Assembly: GCA_007124575.1 (NCBI GenBank)
Contig: SLEW01000244.1
Location: 1-11,365 of the forward strand
DNA: 11,365 bases
DNA from: Bacteroidales bacterium
Lineage (GTDB): Bacteria > Bacteroidota > Bacteroidia > Bacteroidales > UBA7960
Direction of reading: 5' to 3'
Shown here: one piece after another, positions 1 through 6,293 of the stretch
How positions within the stretch are numbered: position 1 is the first letter of the stretch
Layout of the letters: every line of letters begins with the position of its first letter
The notes under the pieces: generated by a model
Told to the model about the DNA's origin: nothing
The model's input: only the letters and a program-made list of their open reading frames with translations
Database searches by the model: none
Program-made: the position numbers and the translations under genes

Positions 1-104
1 AGCCTGTTGCGCTCAATAGCCACATCCGCGTTTTTCAGGTTGTGGACGCGCGCTCCCTTGATCAATATGTATTCCTGGGGATCCAGGCGGTCAATGTTCA
101 TCAT
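1..104 (-). CDS. uvrA: UvrA, excinuclease ABC subunit A (N-terminal 34 codons only)
   Basis: The reverse strand from an ATG at 104 translates to MMNIDRLDPQEYILIKGARV and continues HNLKNADVAIERNR before the window edge. The stretch EYILIKGARVHNLKN followed by a basic residue pair is the conserved start of UvrA, the ATP-dependent damage-recognition subunit of nucleotide excision repair, just ahead of its first Walker A loop, which lies outside the window. Two ATG codons stand in tandem (104 and 101) and either could be used. An AGAAAGGG stretch lies 5 bases upstream and may help set the start. The gene is divergent from the acyl-CoA synthetase and has its own -7 boxes at 129-144. The identification rests on a short but very characteristic N-terminus; zinc fingers and ATPase motifs cannot be checked here. 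Confidence 0.88.
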   Translation of the reverse strand, partial: MMNIDRLDPQEYILIKGARVHNLKNADVAIERNR

Positions 105-128
105 GTCAGCCCTTTCTGAGACAATTTG

Positions 129-144
129 CAAAGGTACAAATATA
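129..144 (-). promoter_or_regulatory. uvrA promoter, two adjacent Bacteroidota -7 boxes
   Basis: Read on the minus strand, this stretch holds TATATTTG directly followed by TACCTTTG. Both match the Bacteroidota primary-sigma -7 consensus TAnnTTTG exactly. They lie 25-40 bases upstream of the uvrA ATG. I do not see a good TTTG -33 element at the expected distance for either box, so the element is incomplete. The two boxes could give two closely spaced starts, or only one may be real. Confidence 0.55.
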
Positions 145-283
145 TCATGAGGTAATAAGAGTATAGCGGTTTGCGTTTCGCTTGCTGCGTTTTGGGCTAA
201 TACCACTGGCATTCGAATTTTTTTGTATCTTGCAGCGTAAAGTAACGTATACTATAGAAAAGATCGTAAAAATCACAAAGTTT

Positions 284-1942
284 ATGATGAAGGAAAATCT
301 TAGCGGGTTTATTTTGAAAGCCATCCGCCACAACTGGAAGATCACTGCTTTTGCTGACTATGGTGGGAAGAGCTATACCTACAGTGATGTAGCAGGTTAT
401 ATTGTGCATCTGCATACACGCTTTGAGGTTTATGGTATCAAGCCTGGCGACAAAGTGGCGCTTTTGGGTAAGAATTCTGCCCATTGGGGTATCTCCTACC
501 TGGCTATTATCACTTATGGCGCAGTGGTAGTGCCCATTTTGCCCGATTTTAAGCCTAACGACGTACATCACATCGTCAATCACTCGGACAGCCGCCTGCT
601 GCTAAGCTCCGATGTGCTTTTTGATGCGCTGGATCCGGAGAAGATGGATATGCTGCTGGGTATTGTCTCCCTGAACGACTTTTCGTTACTCTCCGATGGC
701 AAGGGCGAATCCCTGCATCACAAAAATGAAATGATTGAAGACCGTCACCAGGAGCGCTATCCCTATGGAGTGCAATCAGACAACCTTCACCTGCCCGTCA
801 TCCCCAATGAAAATCTCGCCGTTATCAGCTATACCTCAGGCACCACAGGCTTCACCAAAGGGGTGATGCTGCAGCACAATTCACTTGCCGCCAATGTAGT
901 GTACGCAAATAACAACATGCCCCTGGATCCTGGCGACCAGATTGTCTCCTTCCTGCCGCTGGCACACGCTTACGGTTGTGCTTTTGAGTTTTTGTGGCCA
1001 TTCACGCTGGGATGTCATATCACCTTCATTACCCGCACACCCTCACCACAAATCATCCTGCAGGCTTTCAAGGAGGTAAAACCCAGACTGGTACTTTCCG
1101 TGCCATTGATCATTGAAAAGATTTACAAGAAACAGATCCTCCCGGCCATTGAAAAACCGGCCATGAGGCAACTGCTGAAAACACCACTCGTAAACACCAT
1201 CATCAAGAAAAAGATAAGAAAAAAGCTGGTGGATGTGTTTGGCGGCAACTTTCATGAAGTCGTCATTGGCGGAGCACCTCTCAACAAAGAGGTGGAAGAG
1301 TTCCTGCACAGCATACGATTCCCGTTCTCCATTGGCTATGGCATGACAGAATGCGGCCCTTTGATAAGCTATGCAAACTGGAAAAAGACAAAGCTGGGGT
1401 CTGCTGGTAAAATCGTGGACACACTGGAAGCAAAAATCAAGAGCCCGGAACCATCTAAAGATACCGGAGAGATCATGGTAAGAGGCGAAAACGTGATGAT
1501 GGGCTATTATAAGAATGATGAAGCTACACGGGAAGCGCTGGATGAGGAAGGATGGCTGCATACCGGTGACCTTGGCCTGATAGACAAGGATGGATTTATT
1601 TTTATCAAAGGAAGGAGCAAGAGCGTGATCCTGGGCCCATCAGGTCAGAACATCTATCCTGAAGAAATCGAAGCAAAGCTGAACAACAAGGCCTTCATCC
1701 AGGAATGCCTTGTGATAGATAACAAAGGGTTGCTTGAAGCGCTTGTATATCCCGATTATGAAGCTACAGACAAGTCTGGTATCAGTGAGAAGATGCTTAA
1801 AGACATACTGGAAGATTACAGGCAACTGCTTAACAAGAGCCTGCCTGTCTTTATGAACATTTCAAAAATAAAAATTGTACCGGAAGAGTTTGCAAAAACA
1901 CCCAAAAAAAGCATCAGACGCTTCCTGTATGCCTCTGATTGA
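284..1942 (+). CDS. Long-chain fatty acid-CoA ligase (AMP-dependent acyl-CoA synthetase)
   Basis: This is a 552-residue adenylate-forming enzyme of the ANL superfamily, which activates a carboxylic acid with ATP and transfers the acyl group to CoA. The ATP-binding P-loop is YTSGTTGFTKG (residues 183-193). The GYGMTECGP motif (351-359) contacts the adenylate, and HTGDLG (426-431) carries the conserved ribose-binding Asp429. The hinge-region motif GRSKSVILGPSGQNIYPEEIE follows. The substrate is inferred to be a medium or long-chain fatty acid from overall similarity to FadD-like Bacteroidota proteins. The open frame extends upstream to 182, but those 34 codons look non-coding; I chose the ATGATG at 284/287, where family-like sequence begins. 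At the C-terminus the sequence is TPKKSIRRFLY, so Ser543 stands where the catalytic Lys normally precedes Ile (see findings). There is no signal peptide or membrane segment. The gene is divergent from uvrA; its promoter is unclear, the best -7 candidate being TATCTTG at 226-232. Confidence 0.85.
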   Translation: MMKENLSGFILKAIRHNWKITAFADYGGKSYTYSDVAGYIVHLHTRFEVYGIKPGDKVALLGKNSAHWGISYLAIITYGAVVVPILPDFKPNDVHHIVNHSDSRLLLSSDVLFDALDPEKMDMLLGIVSLNDFSLLSDGKGESLHHKNEMIEDRHQERYPYGVQSDNLHLPVIPNENLAVISYTSGTTGFTKGVMLQHNSLAANVVYANNNMPLDPGDQIVSFLPLAHAYGCAFEFLWPFTLGCHITFITRTPSPQIILQAFKEVKPRLVLSVPLIIEKIYKKQILPAIEKPAMRQLLKTPLVNTIIKKKIRKKLVDVFGGNFHEVVIGGAPLNKEVEEFLHSIRFPFSIGYGMTECGPLISYANWKKTKLGSAGKIVDTLEAKIKSPEPSKDTGEIMVRGENVMMGYYKNDEATREALDEEGWLHTGDLGLIDKDGFIFIKGRSKSVILGPSGQNIYPEEIEAKLNNKAFIQECLVIDNKGLLEALVYPDYEATDKSGISEKMLKDILEDYRQLLNKSLPVFMNISKIKIVPEEFAKTPKKSIRRFLYASD

Positions 1943-1985
1943 TAAAAAAATTGAATGCTTTTTATGTGTTATTTAAAAATATAGT

Positions 1986-1993
1986 TATATTTG
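1986..1993 (+). promoter_or_regulatory. Promoter (-7 box) for the sigma factor-murB run
   Basis: TATATTTG matches the Bacteroidota -7 consensus TAnnTTTG exactly, in an AT-rich stretch starting 43 bases after the acyl-CoA synthetase stop. The -33 region (about 1963-1970) is a poor match to TTTG. The predicted transcript would begin near 1997-2000, giving an untranslated leader of about 105 bases before the sigma factor ATG. Confidence 0.6.
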
Positions 1994-1996
1994 TGC

Positions 1997-2012
1997 TGTC
2001 TTTAGCAAGACA
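1997..2012 (+). other. Small hairpin at the predicted 5' end of the sigma-murB transcript
   Basis: TGTCTT pairs with AAGACA around a TAGC loop: six uninterrupted base pairs and a 4-base loop. It begins 3 bases after the -7 box, so it would lie at or next to the 5' end of the mRNA. Such terminal hairpins can protect mRNA from 5'-end-dependent decay in other bacteria; that role here is inference. A similar arrangement is present at the mutase promoter (6155-6171). Confidence 0.4.
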
Positions 2013-2104
2013 CCATACCAATCTTTTAGTGCGAACCAAAACATAGGAGGACGGATTATCGAATAGACGCTTACGCTGGTTAAACACATAAACAGGCCAT
2101 TATT

Positions 2105-2692
2105 ATGAATGACCGCACAGCGATTAGCGATCAGGAGTTGATTCGTCAATTTATCTCTGGTGATCACAATGCACTGGAAGAACTTATCAACCGCCATCAG
2201 CGCAAACTTTTTTCCTATATCCTATTGATAGTCAAGGACAAGCATCTTGCCGAAGACATCTTCCAGGATACCTTTATAAAGATCATCAAAACCTTGCGGG
2301 CTGGTGCATACAATGAGGAGGGCAAGTTTCTGCCCTGGGCCATGCGTATAGCGCATAACCTGACCATCGACTTCTTTCGCAAGTCAAAGCGTATGCCCTT
2401 TAAGGAGAACAGCGAGGAATACGACCTTTTTGAAACCCTTATGGTGTATGAGGATACTGTGGAAGAGAAGATGATCACGGGGCAGATCCACGATGATGTG
2501 CGCAAACTTATTGAATACCTGCCTGAAGAACAAAAGGAAGTGCTCAAGATGCGTCATTACAAGGAGATGAGCTTCAAAGAGATAGCTCTGGAAACAGATG
2601 TCAGCATTAACACTGCCCTGGGCAGGATGCGCTATGCCCTGATAAACCTCCGCAAGATGATAGATGAAAAAAGCATCATTTTAACGCGATGA
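2105..2692 (+). CDS. ECF-type RNA polymerase sigma-70 factor
   Basis: This 195-residue protein has the two-domain layout of ECF sigma factors. Region 2 spans roughly residues 24-97; its core-binding helix contains LAEDIFQDTFIKII (48-61), and PWAMRIAHNLTIDFFRK (77-93) is the -10 recognition and melting segment. Region 4 spans roughly 134-184 with LPEEQKEVLKMR and the helix-turn-helix SFKEIALETDVSINTALGR (156-174), which reads the -35 element. It directs core polymerase to a particular promoter set; the target genes cannot be told from this window. No anti-sigma gene (FecR-like or zinc-binding) and no TonB receptor lies next to it, so it is unlike the common FecI/FecR arrangement. Its stop overlaps the first ATG of murB, implying co-transcription. 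An AGGAGG lies 55 bases upstream of the ATG, too far to serve as its ribosome binding site. Confidence 0.9.
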   Translation: MNDRTAISDQELIRQFISGDHNALEELINRHQRKLFSYILLIVKDKHLAEDIFQDTFIKIIKTLRAGAYNEEGKFLPWAMRIAHNLTIDFFRKSKRMPFKENSEEYDLFETLMVYEDTVEEKMITGQIHDDVRKLIEYLPEEQKEVLKMRHYKEMSFKEIALETDVSINTALGRMRYALINLRKMIDEKSIILTR

Positions 2693-3735
2693 AGGCTGCA
2701 AAGCCACGACATACGCGAGGCATGATAATCAAAGAAAACCATCCACTGGGCAATTTAAATACTTTTGGCATAGAGGCCTATGCCCGGGGTTACGTGGAGG
2801 TCAGCACCGAAGAATCATTGCGCGAATTGTTATCAGATAACGAGATTCTGGGCGGCTCACATCTTATTCTGGGCCAAGGAAGCAATATCCTGTTTACGGA
2901 TGATTATGAAGGCACCATCATCAGGATGATGATTAAGGGCAGGGAGATTGTAGCGAGGAAAGAAGGAAAAATATTCCTAAAGGTCATGGCGGGTGAGGTT
3001 TGGGATGACCTGGTTGCCTATTGTGTGGCCCAAGGCTGGGGCGGACTTGAAAACCTGTCACTTATTCCGGGGCAGGTTGGCAGCAGCCCCATACAAAACA
3101 TTGGCGCATATGGCACGGAGCTTGAAACGCATGTAGTTTCCCTGGAAGCTTTTGATAAACAAAAAGGAAAGGTAACGGTGTTCAGTCATGATGATTGCCA
3201 GTTCAGTTACAGAAACAGTTTTTTCAAAAGCAGTGGCAAAGACCGCTTTATTATTACCTCTGTAACATTCAAACTGGATGAAGAGCCCGTGATTAATACG
3301 CGTTATGGTTCTGTAGCACAGGAGCTTGAGAAAATGGGGGTCAGCAATCCAACCATCTCAGATGTAAGGGAAGTGGTTTGCAGCATACGCAGAAGCAAAC
3401 TGCCCGATCCTGATGTGCTGGGCAACGCAGGAAGCTTTTTCAAAAATCCTGTCGTCTCACTCAAAAGCTACCAGGATTTAAAAGCCAACTACCCGGAGTT
3501 GGTGGCATATCCTGCCGGCAAAGACATGAAGCTGGCGGCGGGATGGCTCATCGACAAGGCCGGGTGGAAGGGTTTCCGGCAGGGTGACGCCGGGGTGCAT
3601 GATAAGCAGGCTCTGGTCCTGGTAAATCTCGGAAAAGCCACTGGCAGGGAAATCCTTAAACTGGCATACGCTATCAGAAATTCTGTAGAAAAGAAGTTTG
3701 GCGTTACCCTCGAACCCGAGGTTAACATCATGTAA
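2689..3735 (+). CDS. murB: MurB, UDP-N-acetylenolpyruvoylglucosamine reductase
   Basis: MurB reduces UDP-GlcNAc-enolpyruvate to UDP-MurNAc with NADPH and FAD, the second committed cytoplasmic step of peptidoglycan precursor synthesis. The 348-residue product has the FAD-binding GQGSNIL (62-68), the signature GLENLSLIPGQVGSSPIQN continuing into IGAYGTE, the substrate loop YRNSFF with Tyr174 (marking the type I, E. coli-like class), the catalytic serine in NAGSFFKNP (Ser249), and the late AAGWLIDKAGWKG and LEPEV motifs, where Glu344 aligns with the second catalytic acid. The ATG at 2689 overlaps the sigma factor stop as ATGA. However, family-like sequence starts at MIIKENHPLGNLNTFG, so the ATG at 2722 (337 residues) is a credible alternative and the first 11 residues may not be translated. 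All key residues are present, so the enzyme should be active. Confidence 0.95.
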   Translation: MKAAKPRHTRGMIIKENHPLGNLNTFGIEAYARGYVEVSTEESLRELLSDNEILGGSHLILGQGSNILFTDDYEGTIIRMMIKGREIVARKEGKIFLKVMAGEVWDDLVAYCVAQGWGGLENLSLIPGQVGSSPIQNIGAYGTELETHVVSLEAFDKQKGKVTVFSHDDCQFSYRNSFFKSSGKDRFIITSVTFKLDEEPVINTRYGSVAQELEKMGVSNPTISDVREVVCSIRRSKLPDPDVLGNAGSFFKNPVVSLKSYQDLKANYPELVAYPAGKDMKLAAGWLIDKAGWKGFRQGDAGVHDKQALVLVNLGKATGREILKLAYAIRNSVEKKFGVTLEPEVNIM

Positions 3736-3745
3736 CAATGAGTTA

Positions 3746-4372
3746 ATGAGTGAACACAAATTAAACATGAACAATAAAGATACCCTTGTTAATAAGTTTG
3801 AGAAAGCCGGACTTGTCACTGTACTTATTATATGGATACTCCGGGGCGCTGTGGGGCCGGCATTTAACTTTGCCCTGCTGATCACCACTACCCTGCTGGC
3901 CATTTATTACCTGTGGTTTGGCTTTTTTATCTTTAACAAGATGCAACCCCTGGATCTGTTGTATCAGAAACACCATCGCGCAATAAGCCGGTTCCATATC
4001 GCAGCAGGCATTCTTATGGGCATAGTTCTTTCTTATAGCCTGATTGCCATCCTCTTTGGGTTCCATTTCTTTCCGGGCATGAAAACTGCCCTGATTAGCG
4101 GAGGTATCATCTTACTGTTTTTCACCATCTTTATCGCCGCTTATCATTCAGTAAAGAAACGGCATCAGGAGATATGTAAACGTTTTTACAGCCGGGCTGC
4201 AATCATTGGTTTCGTGCTTGCCCTCCTGCTCTTCTCGCCAGTTGACATGCGCCTGTCCATATTATTTAAGGATCATCCGGAATTTCAGGAGGCATATCTT
4301 GAATACCTTGAAAACCCTGAAGACGACAAGAGCATCGAACGGCTGCGCGAAGAACGCAGTAAGTTCAGGTAA
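3746..4372 (+). CDS. Unrecognised multi-pass membrane protein downstream of murB
   Basis: I do not recognise this 208-residue protein. It has a short polar N-terminus, then hydrophobic segments at about 21-37, 40-63, 84-106, 113-134 and 151-166, suggesting four or five membrane spans. Lys/His/Arg-rich loops lie between them (around 73-83 and 136-150). A charged, probably soluble tail follows, rich in Glu and Arg (175-208), with EYLENPEDD and SIERLREERSKFR. There is no signal peptide and no catalytic motif that I can name. I chose the ATG at 3746, 10 bases after the murB stop; ATG 3767 (MNNKDTL) is equally plausible, while the longer frame starting at 3698 would run back into murB and is unlikely. 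The spacing suggests it is the third gene of the sigma-murB operon. A role in envelope homeostasis is a guess from position only. Confidence 0.75.
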   Translation: MSEHKLNMNNKDTLVNKFEKAGLVTVLIIWILRGAVGPAFNFALLITTTLLAIYYLWFGFFIFNKMQPLDLLYQKHHRAISRFHIAAGILMGIVLSYSLIAILFGFHFFPGMKTALISGGIILLFFTIFIAAYHSVKKRHQEICKRFYSRAAIIGFVLALLLFSPVDMRLSILFKDHPEFQEAYLEYLENPEDDKSIERLREERSKFR

Positions 4373-4380
4373 AACAGGGA

Positions 4381-6120
4381 TTATTCAAGCTTTAGCTCCC
4401 CCTTTATCCTGCTGATCTGATCCAGTAAAAGCTGTCTTTTTTCGTCATAATCCTCCTCACGGTCAAGAATTGTCCTGCAACTAAAATAGAACTTGATCTT
4501 GGGTTCAGTGCCCGAGGGACGCATGGTAATCCGGGTGCCATCTTCAAGGATAAACTGAAGTACATTTTCAGATGGCAGATCAATAGGAAGCTTCTGATCG
4601 AGGTAAAGATCCCACTCCAACCCTGCCTGATAATCCAGGATCCTTGCTATGGTCAGTCCATCAATGCTATCTGGTGGTTCCTTCCGGAATGTATCCATCA
4701 TGGCCTTGATCTCTTCTGCCCCCTGCATTCCCTTTCGGGTGATGGAAATAAGGCTTTCCACATAAAGGCCATAGGATTTGTATATCTTCCTGAGAAGATC
4801 ATACAGCGTCATTTCCTGCGACCGCATGTATGCGGCAGCTTCGGCCATCATGCAGCAGGCAATCACTGCATCCTTGTCGCGTACCAGATCTCCCACAAGG
4901 AAACCATAGCTCTCTTCCCCACCACACAGGAACTTCTTCTTTCCTTCCAGCTGGCGTATCTTCTCTGCTATGTATTTAAATCCAGTCAGCACATCAAACA
5001 TTTCTACCTTATAGTCTGCGGCCATTTCGCTGAGCAATTCAGTTGTAACGATGGTTTTTACCATGAACTCCTTGCCGGTCAGCCTTCCTTGCTGCTTCAT
5101 CTGCTCAAGCACATACCAGGTCAGGATAGAGGCAAACTGGTTTCCGTTCAGCAAAATGTATTGACCCTTTTCGTTTTTTATAGCCAGACCTACCCTGTCG
5201 CCATCGGGGTCTGTAGCCATAACCAGATCGGCATTCACTTCCTCAGCCTTCTTAAGAGCCATGTCGAAGGCGGCAGGATCTTCCGGGTTGGGTGATTTAA
5301 CCGTGGGAAAATCACCGTCCGTTACATCCTGCTTGGGCACATTATACACGGCATTAAACCCAAAGGCTTTGAGCGCCTGAGGGGCCAGACGTACGGTAGT
5401 ACCATGAATAGGAGTAAATACTATCCGTAAATCATCTCCTTGCTTTATATTATTTTCAGGTGTCAACGAAAGCGTTTTGATCCGTTTGATATATTCCCGG
5501 TCAAAAGTTTCGTCCAGGGCAGTGATAAGCTCTTTTTGTCCATCAAACCTGACATCTTCCACGCTGGTTTTCCTCACTTCTTCGATGATGTTTTTATCGT
5601 GCGGGGGCACCAGTTGGCCGCCATCATCCCAGTAAACCTTATACCCATTATACTCTACAGGGTTGTGGGAAGCGGTAATGATGATCCCGGCCTGGCAATT
5701 CAACTCCCTTACCGCGAAAGACAGCAGAGGTGTCGGACGAAGCGCATCAAACACAAAAACCTCTATCCCGTTGGCTGTCATCACATCCGCAGCTACATAA
5801 GTAAAATATTCACTGTTATGTCTGCAATCATAAGCAATAACTACCCGCGGCTTTTCCAGGTCAGTGGAGGTGCGGAGAATATAATCAGCAAGACCCTGTG
5901 TGGCCATGCCCACCGTGTATTTGTTCATGCGGTTTGTCCCCACTCCCATGACACCACGCAGACCTCCGGTACCAAACTCCAGGTCTTTGTAAAAGGCGTC
6001 TTCCAACGCCTCAGGGTCAGTGTCCATCATCCGCCGTACCTCTCGCCGGGTATCCTCATCAAAAACATCCGTAAGCCATATCTCAGCACGGTCTTTTATT
6101 GCCTTATCCACTTTTCTCAT
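4381..6120 (-). CDS. Phosphoglucomutase/phosphomannomutase (alpha-D-phosphohexomutase, PGM2/PgcA-like)
   Basis: This 579-residue cytoplasmic enzyme shifts phosphate between C1 and C6 of glucose (and possibly mannose or other sugars), linking glycolysis to sugar nucleotides for wall and polysaccharide. All four diagnostic loops are present in order: the phosphoserine loop TASHNPVEYNGYK with Ser151; the metal-binding loop DPDGDR (304-309); the sugar-binding loop GGEESYGF, with Glu402 and Ser404; and the phosphate-binding loop RPSGTEPK (534-541). A length near 580 and the N-terminal EFGTGGLRG fit the larger PGM2/PgcA subfamily rather than the roughly 460-residue bacterial ManB/GlmM types. The frame extends back to 6177, but the promoter -7 box and leader hairpin lie there, so ATG 6120 is the likely start, preceded by an A-rich leader typical of Bacteroidota. 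It converges with the membrane protein gene, 8 bases apart, with no obvious terminator between. Confidence 0.93.
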   Translation of the reverse strand: MRKVDKAIKDRAEIWLTDVFDEDTRREVRRMMDTDPEALEDAFYKDLEFGTGGLRGVMGVGTNRMNKYTVGMATQGLADYILRTSTDLEKPRVVIAYDCRHNSEYFTYVAADVMTANGIEVFVFDALRPTPLLSFAVRELNCQAGIIITASHNPVEYNGYKVYWDDGGQLVPPHDKNIIEEVRKTSVEDVRFDGQKELITALDETFDREYIKRIKTLSLTPENNIKQGDDLRIVFTPIHGTTVRLAPQALKAFGFNAVYNVPKQDVTDGDFPTVKSPNPEDPAAFDMALKKAEEVNADLVMATDPDGDRVGLAIKNEKGQYILLNGNQFASILTWYVLEQMKQQGRLTGKEFMVKTIVTTELLSEMAADYKVEMFDVLTGFKYIAEKIRQLEGKKKFLCGGEESYGFLVGDLVRDKDAVIACCMMAEAAAYMRSQEMTLYDLLRKIYKSYGLYVESLISITRKGMQGAEEIKAMMDTFRKEPPDSIDGLTIARILDYQAGLEWDLYLDQKLPIDLPSENVLQFILEDGTRITMRPSGTEPKIKFYFSCRTILDREEDYDEKRQLLLDQISRIKGELKLE

Positions 6121-6154
6121 ATCTTTTACTTTTTTATTCCTCAAAAAAGTTCTG

Positions 6155-6171
6155 CACAGAGCTATTCTGTG
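6155..6171 (-). other. Small hairpin at the predicted 5' end of the mutase transcript
   Basis: On the minus strand CACAGA pairs with TCTGTG around an ATAGC loop, six perfect base pairs. It begins 3 bases after the TATATTTG box, so it would form at the very 5' end of the leader, about 35 bases before the start codon. The arrangement closely parallels the hairpin at 1997-2012. Confidence 0.4.
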
Positions 6172-6174
6172 ATC

Positions 6175-6205
6175 CAAATATAAGCCAAAAAAAGCTTAAC
6201 ATCAA
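6175..6205 (-). promoter_or_regulatory. Promoter of the phosphohexomutase gene
   Basis: On the minus strand TTG (6205-6203) is followed after 20 bases by TATATTTG (6182-6175), a good Bacteroidota -33/-7 pair with an exact -7 box. The expected start of transcription is about 6168-6171, giving a leader of about 50 bases. The spacer holds an inverted repeat TAAGC-N8-GCTTA (6181-6198), which touches the -7 box and could be a regulator site. Confidence 0.65.
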
Positions 6206-6236
6206 TAAAAATACGCCCATTCTGTGAAGTTGACGG

Positions 6237-6287
6237 GTTAAATAGATTACTTGGTTAAATGGGTTGCCGGGTTAAATGGGTTGCCGG
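6237..6287. repeat. 17-base tandem repeat between the peptidase and mutase genes
   Basis: Two perfect copies of gttaaatgggttgccgg stand head to tail at 6254-6270 and 6271-6287. A diverged copy in the same 17-base register lies at 6237-6253 (12 of 17 bases match). A partial match (gttgacgg) in the unit before it ends at 6236. The array sits directly downstream of the peptidase stop codon and upstream of the mutase promoter. It contains no obvious hairpin or promoter; it looks like a small intergenic minisatellite. Confidence 0.8.
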
Positions 6288-6293
6288 GTATTG

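Noticed and set aside
182..283. 34-codon upstream extension of the acyl-CoA synthetase frame
   Set aside because: The residues are unlike the family, and the region overlaps the divergent promoter area with uvrA. The ATGATG at 284 fits the family start.
2045..2050. Perfect AGGAGG ahead of the sigma factor gene
   Set aside because: It lies 55 bases upstream of the ATG, and no ATG, GTG or TTG follows at a usable distance, so neither the sigma gene nor a leader peptide seems to use it. Bacteroidota rarely rely on this motif.
2000..2104. Possible riboswitch in the roughly 105-base sigma leader
   Set aside because: Only a weak long-range AACCA/TGGTT pairing and a small terminal hairpin are visible; no known aptamer core was recognised.
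6121..6177. 19-codon upstream extension of the mutase frame
   Set aside because: It would include the -7 box and the leader hairpin of the mutase promoter, so it is probably untranslated.
5440..6183. 247-codon plus-strand frame opposite the mutase
   Set aside because: It is antisense to the conserved mutase motifs, has no recognisable domain and is a shadow frame.
6220..6290. CRISPR-like array in the mutase-peptidase gap
   Set aside because: The units are contiguous 17-mers with no unique spacers and no cas genes nearby; it is a plain tandem repeat.
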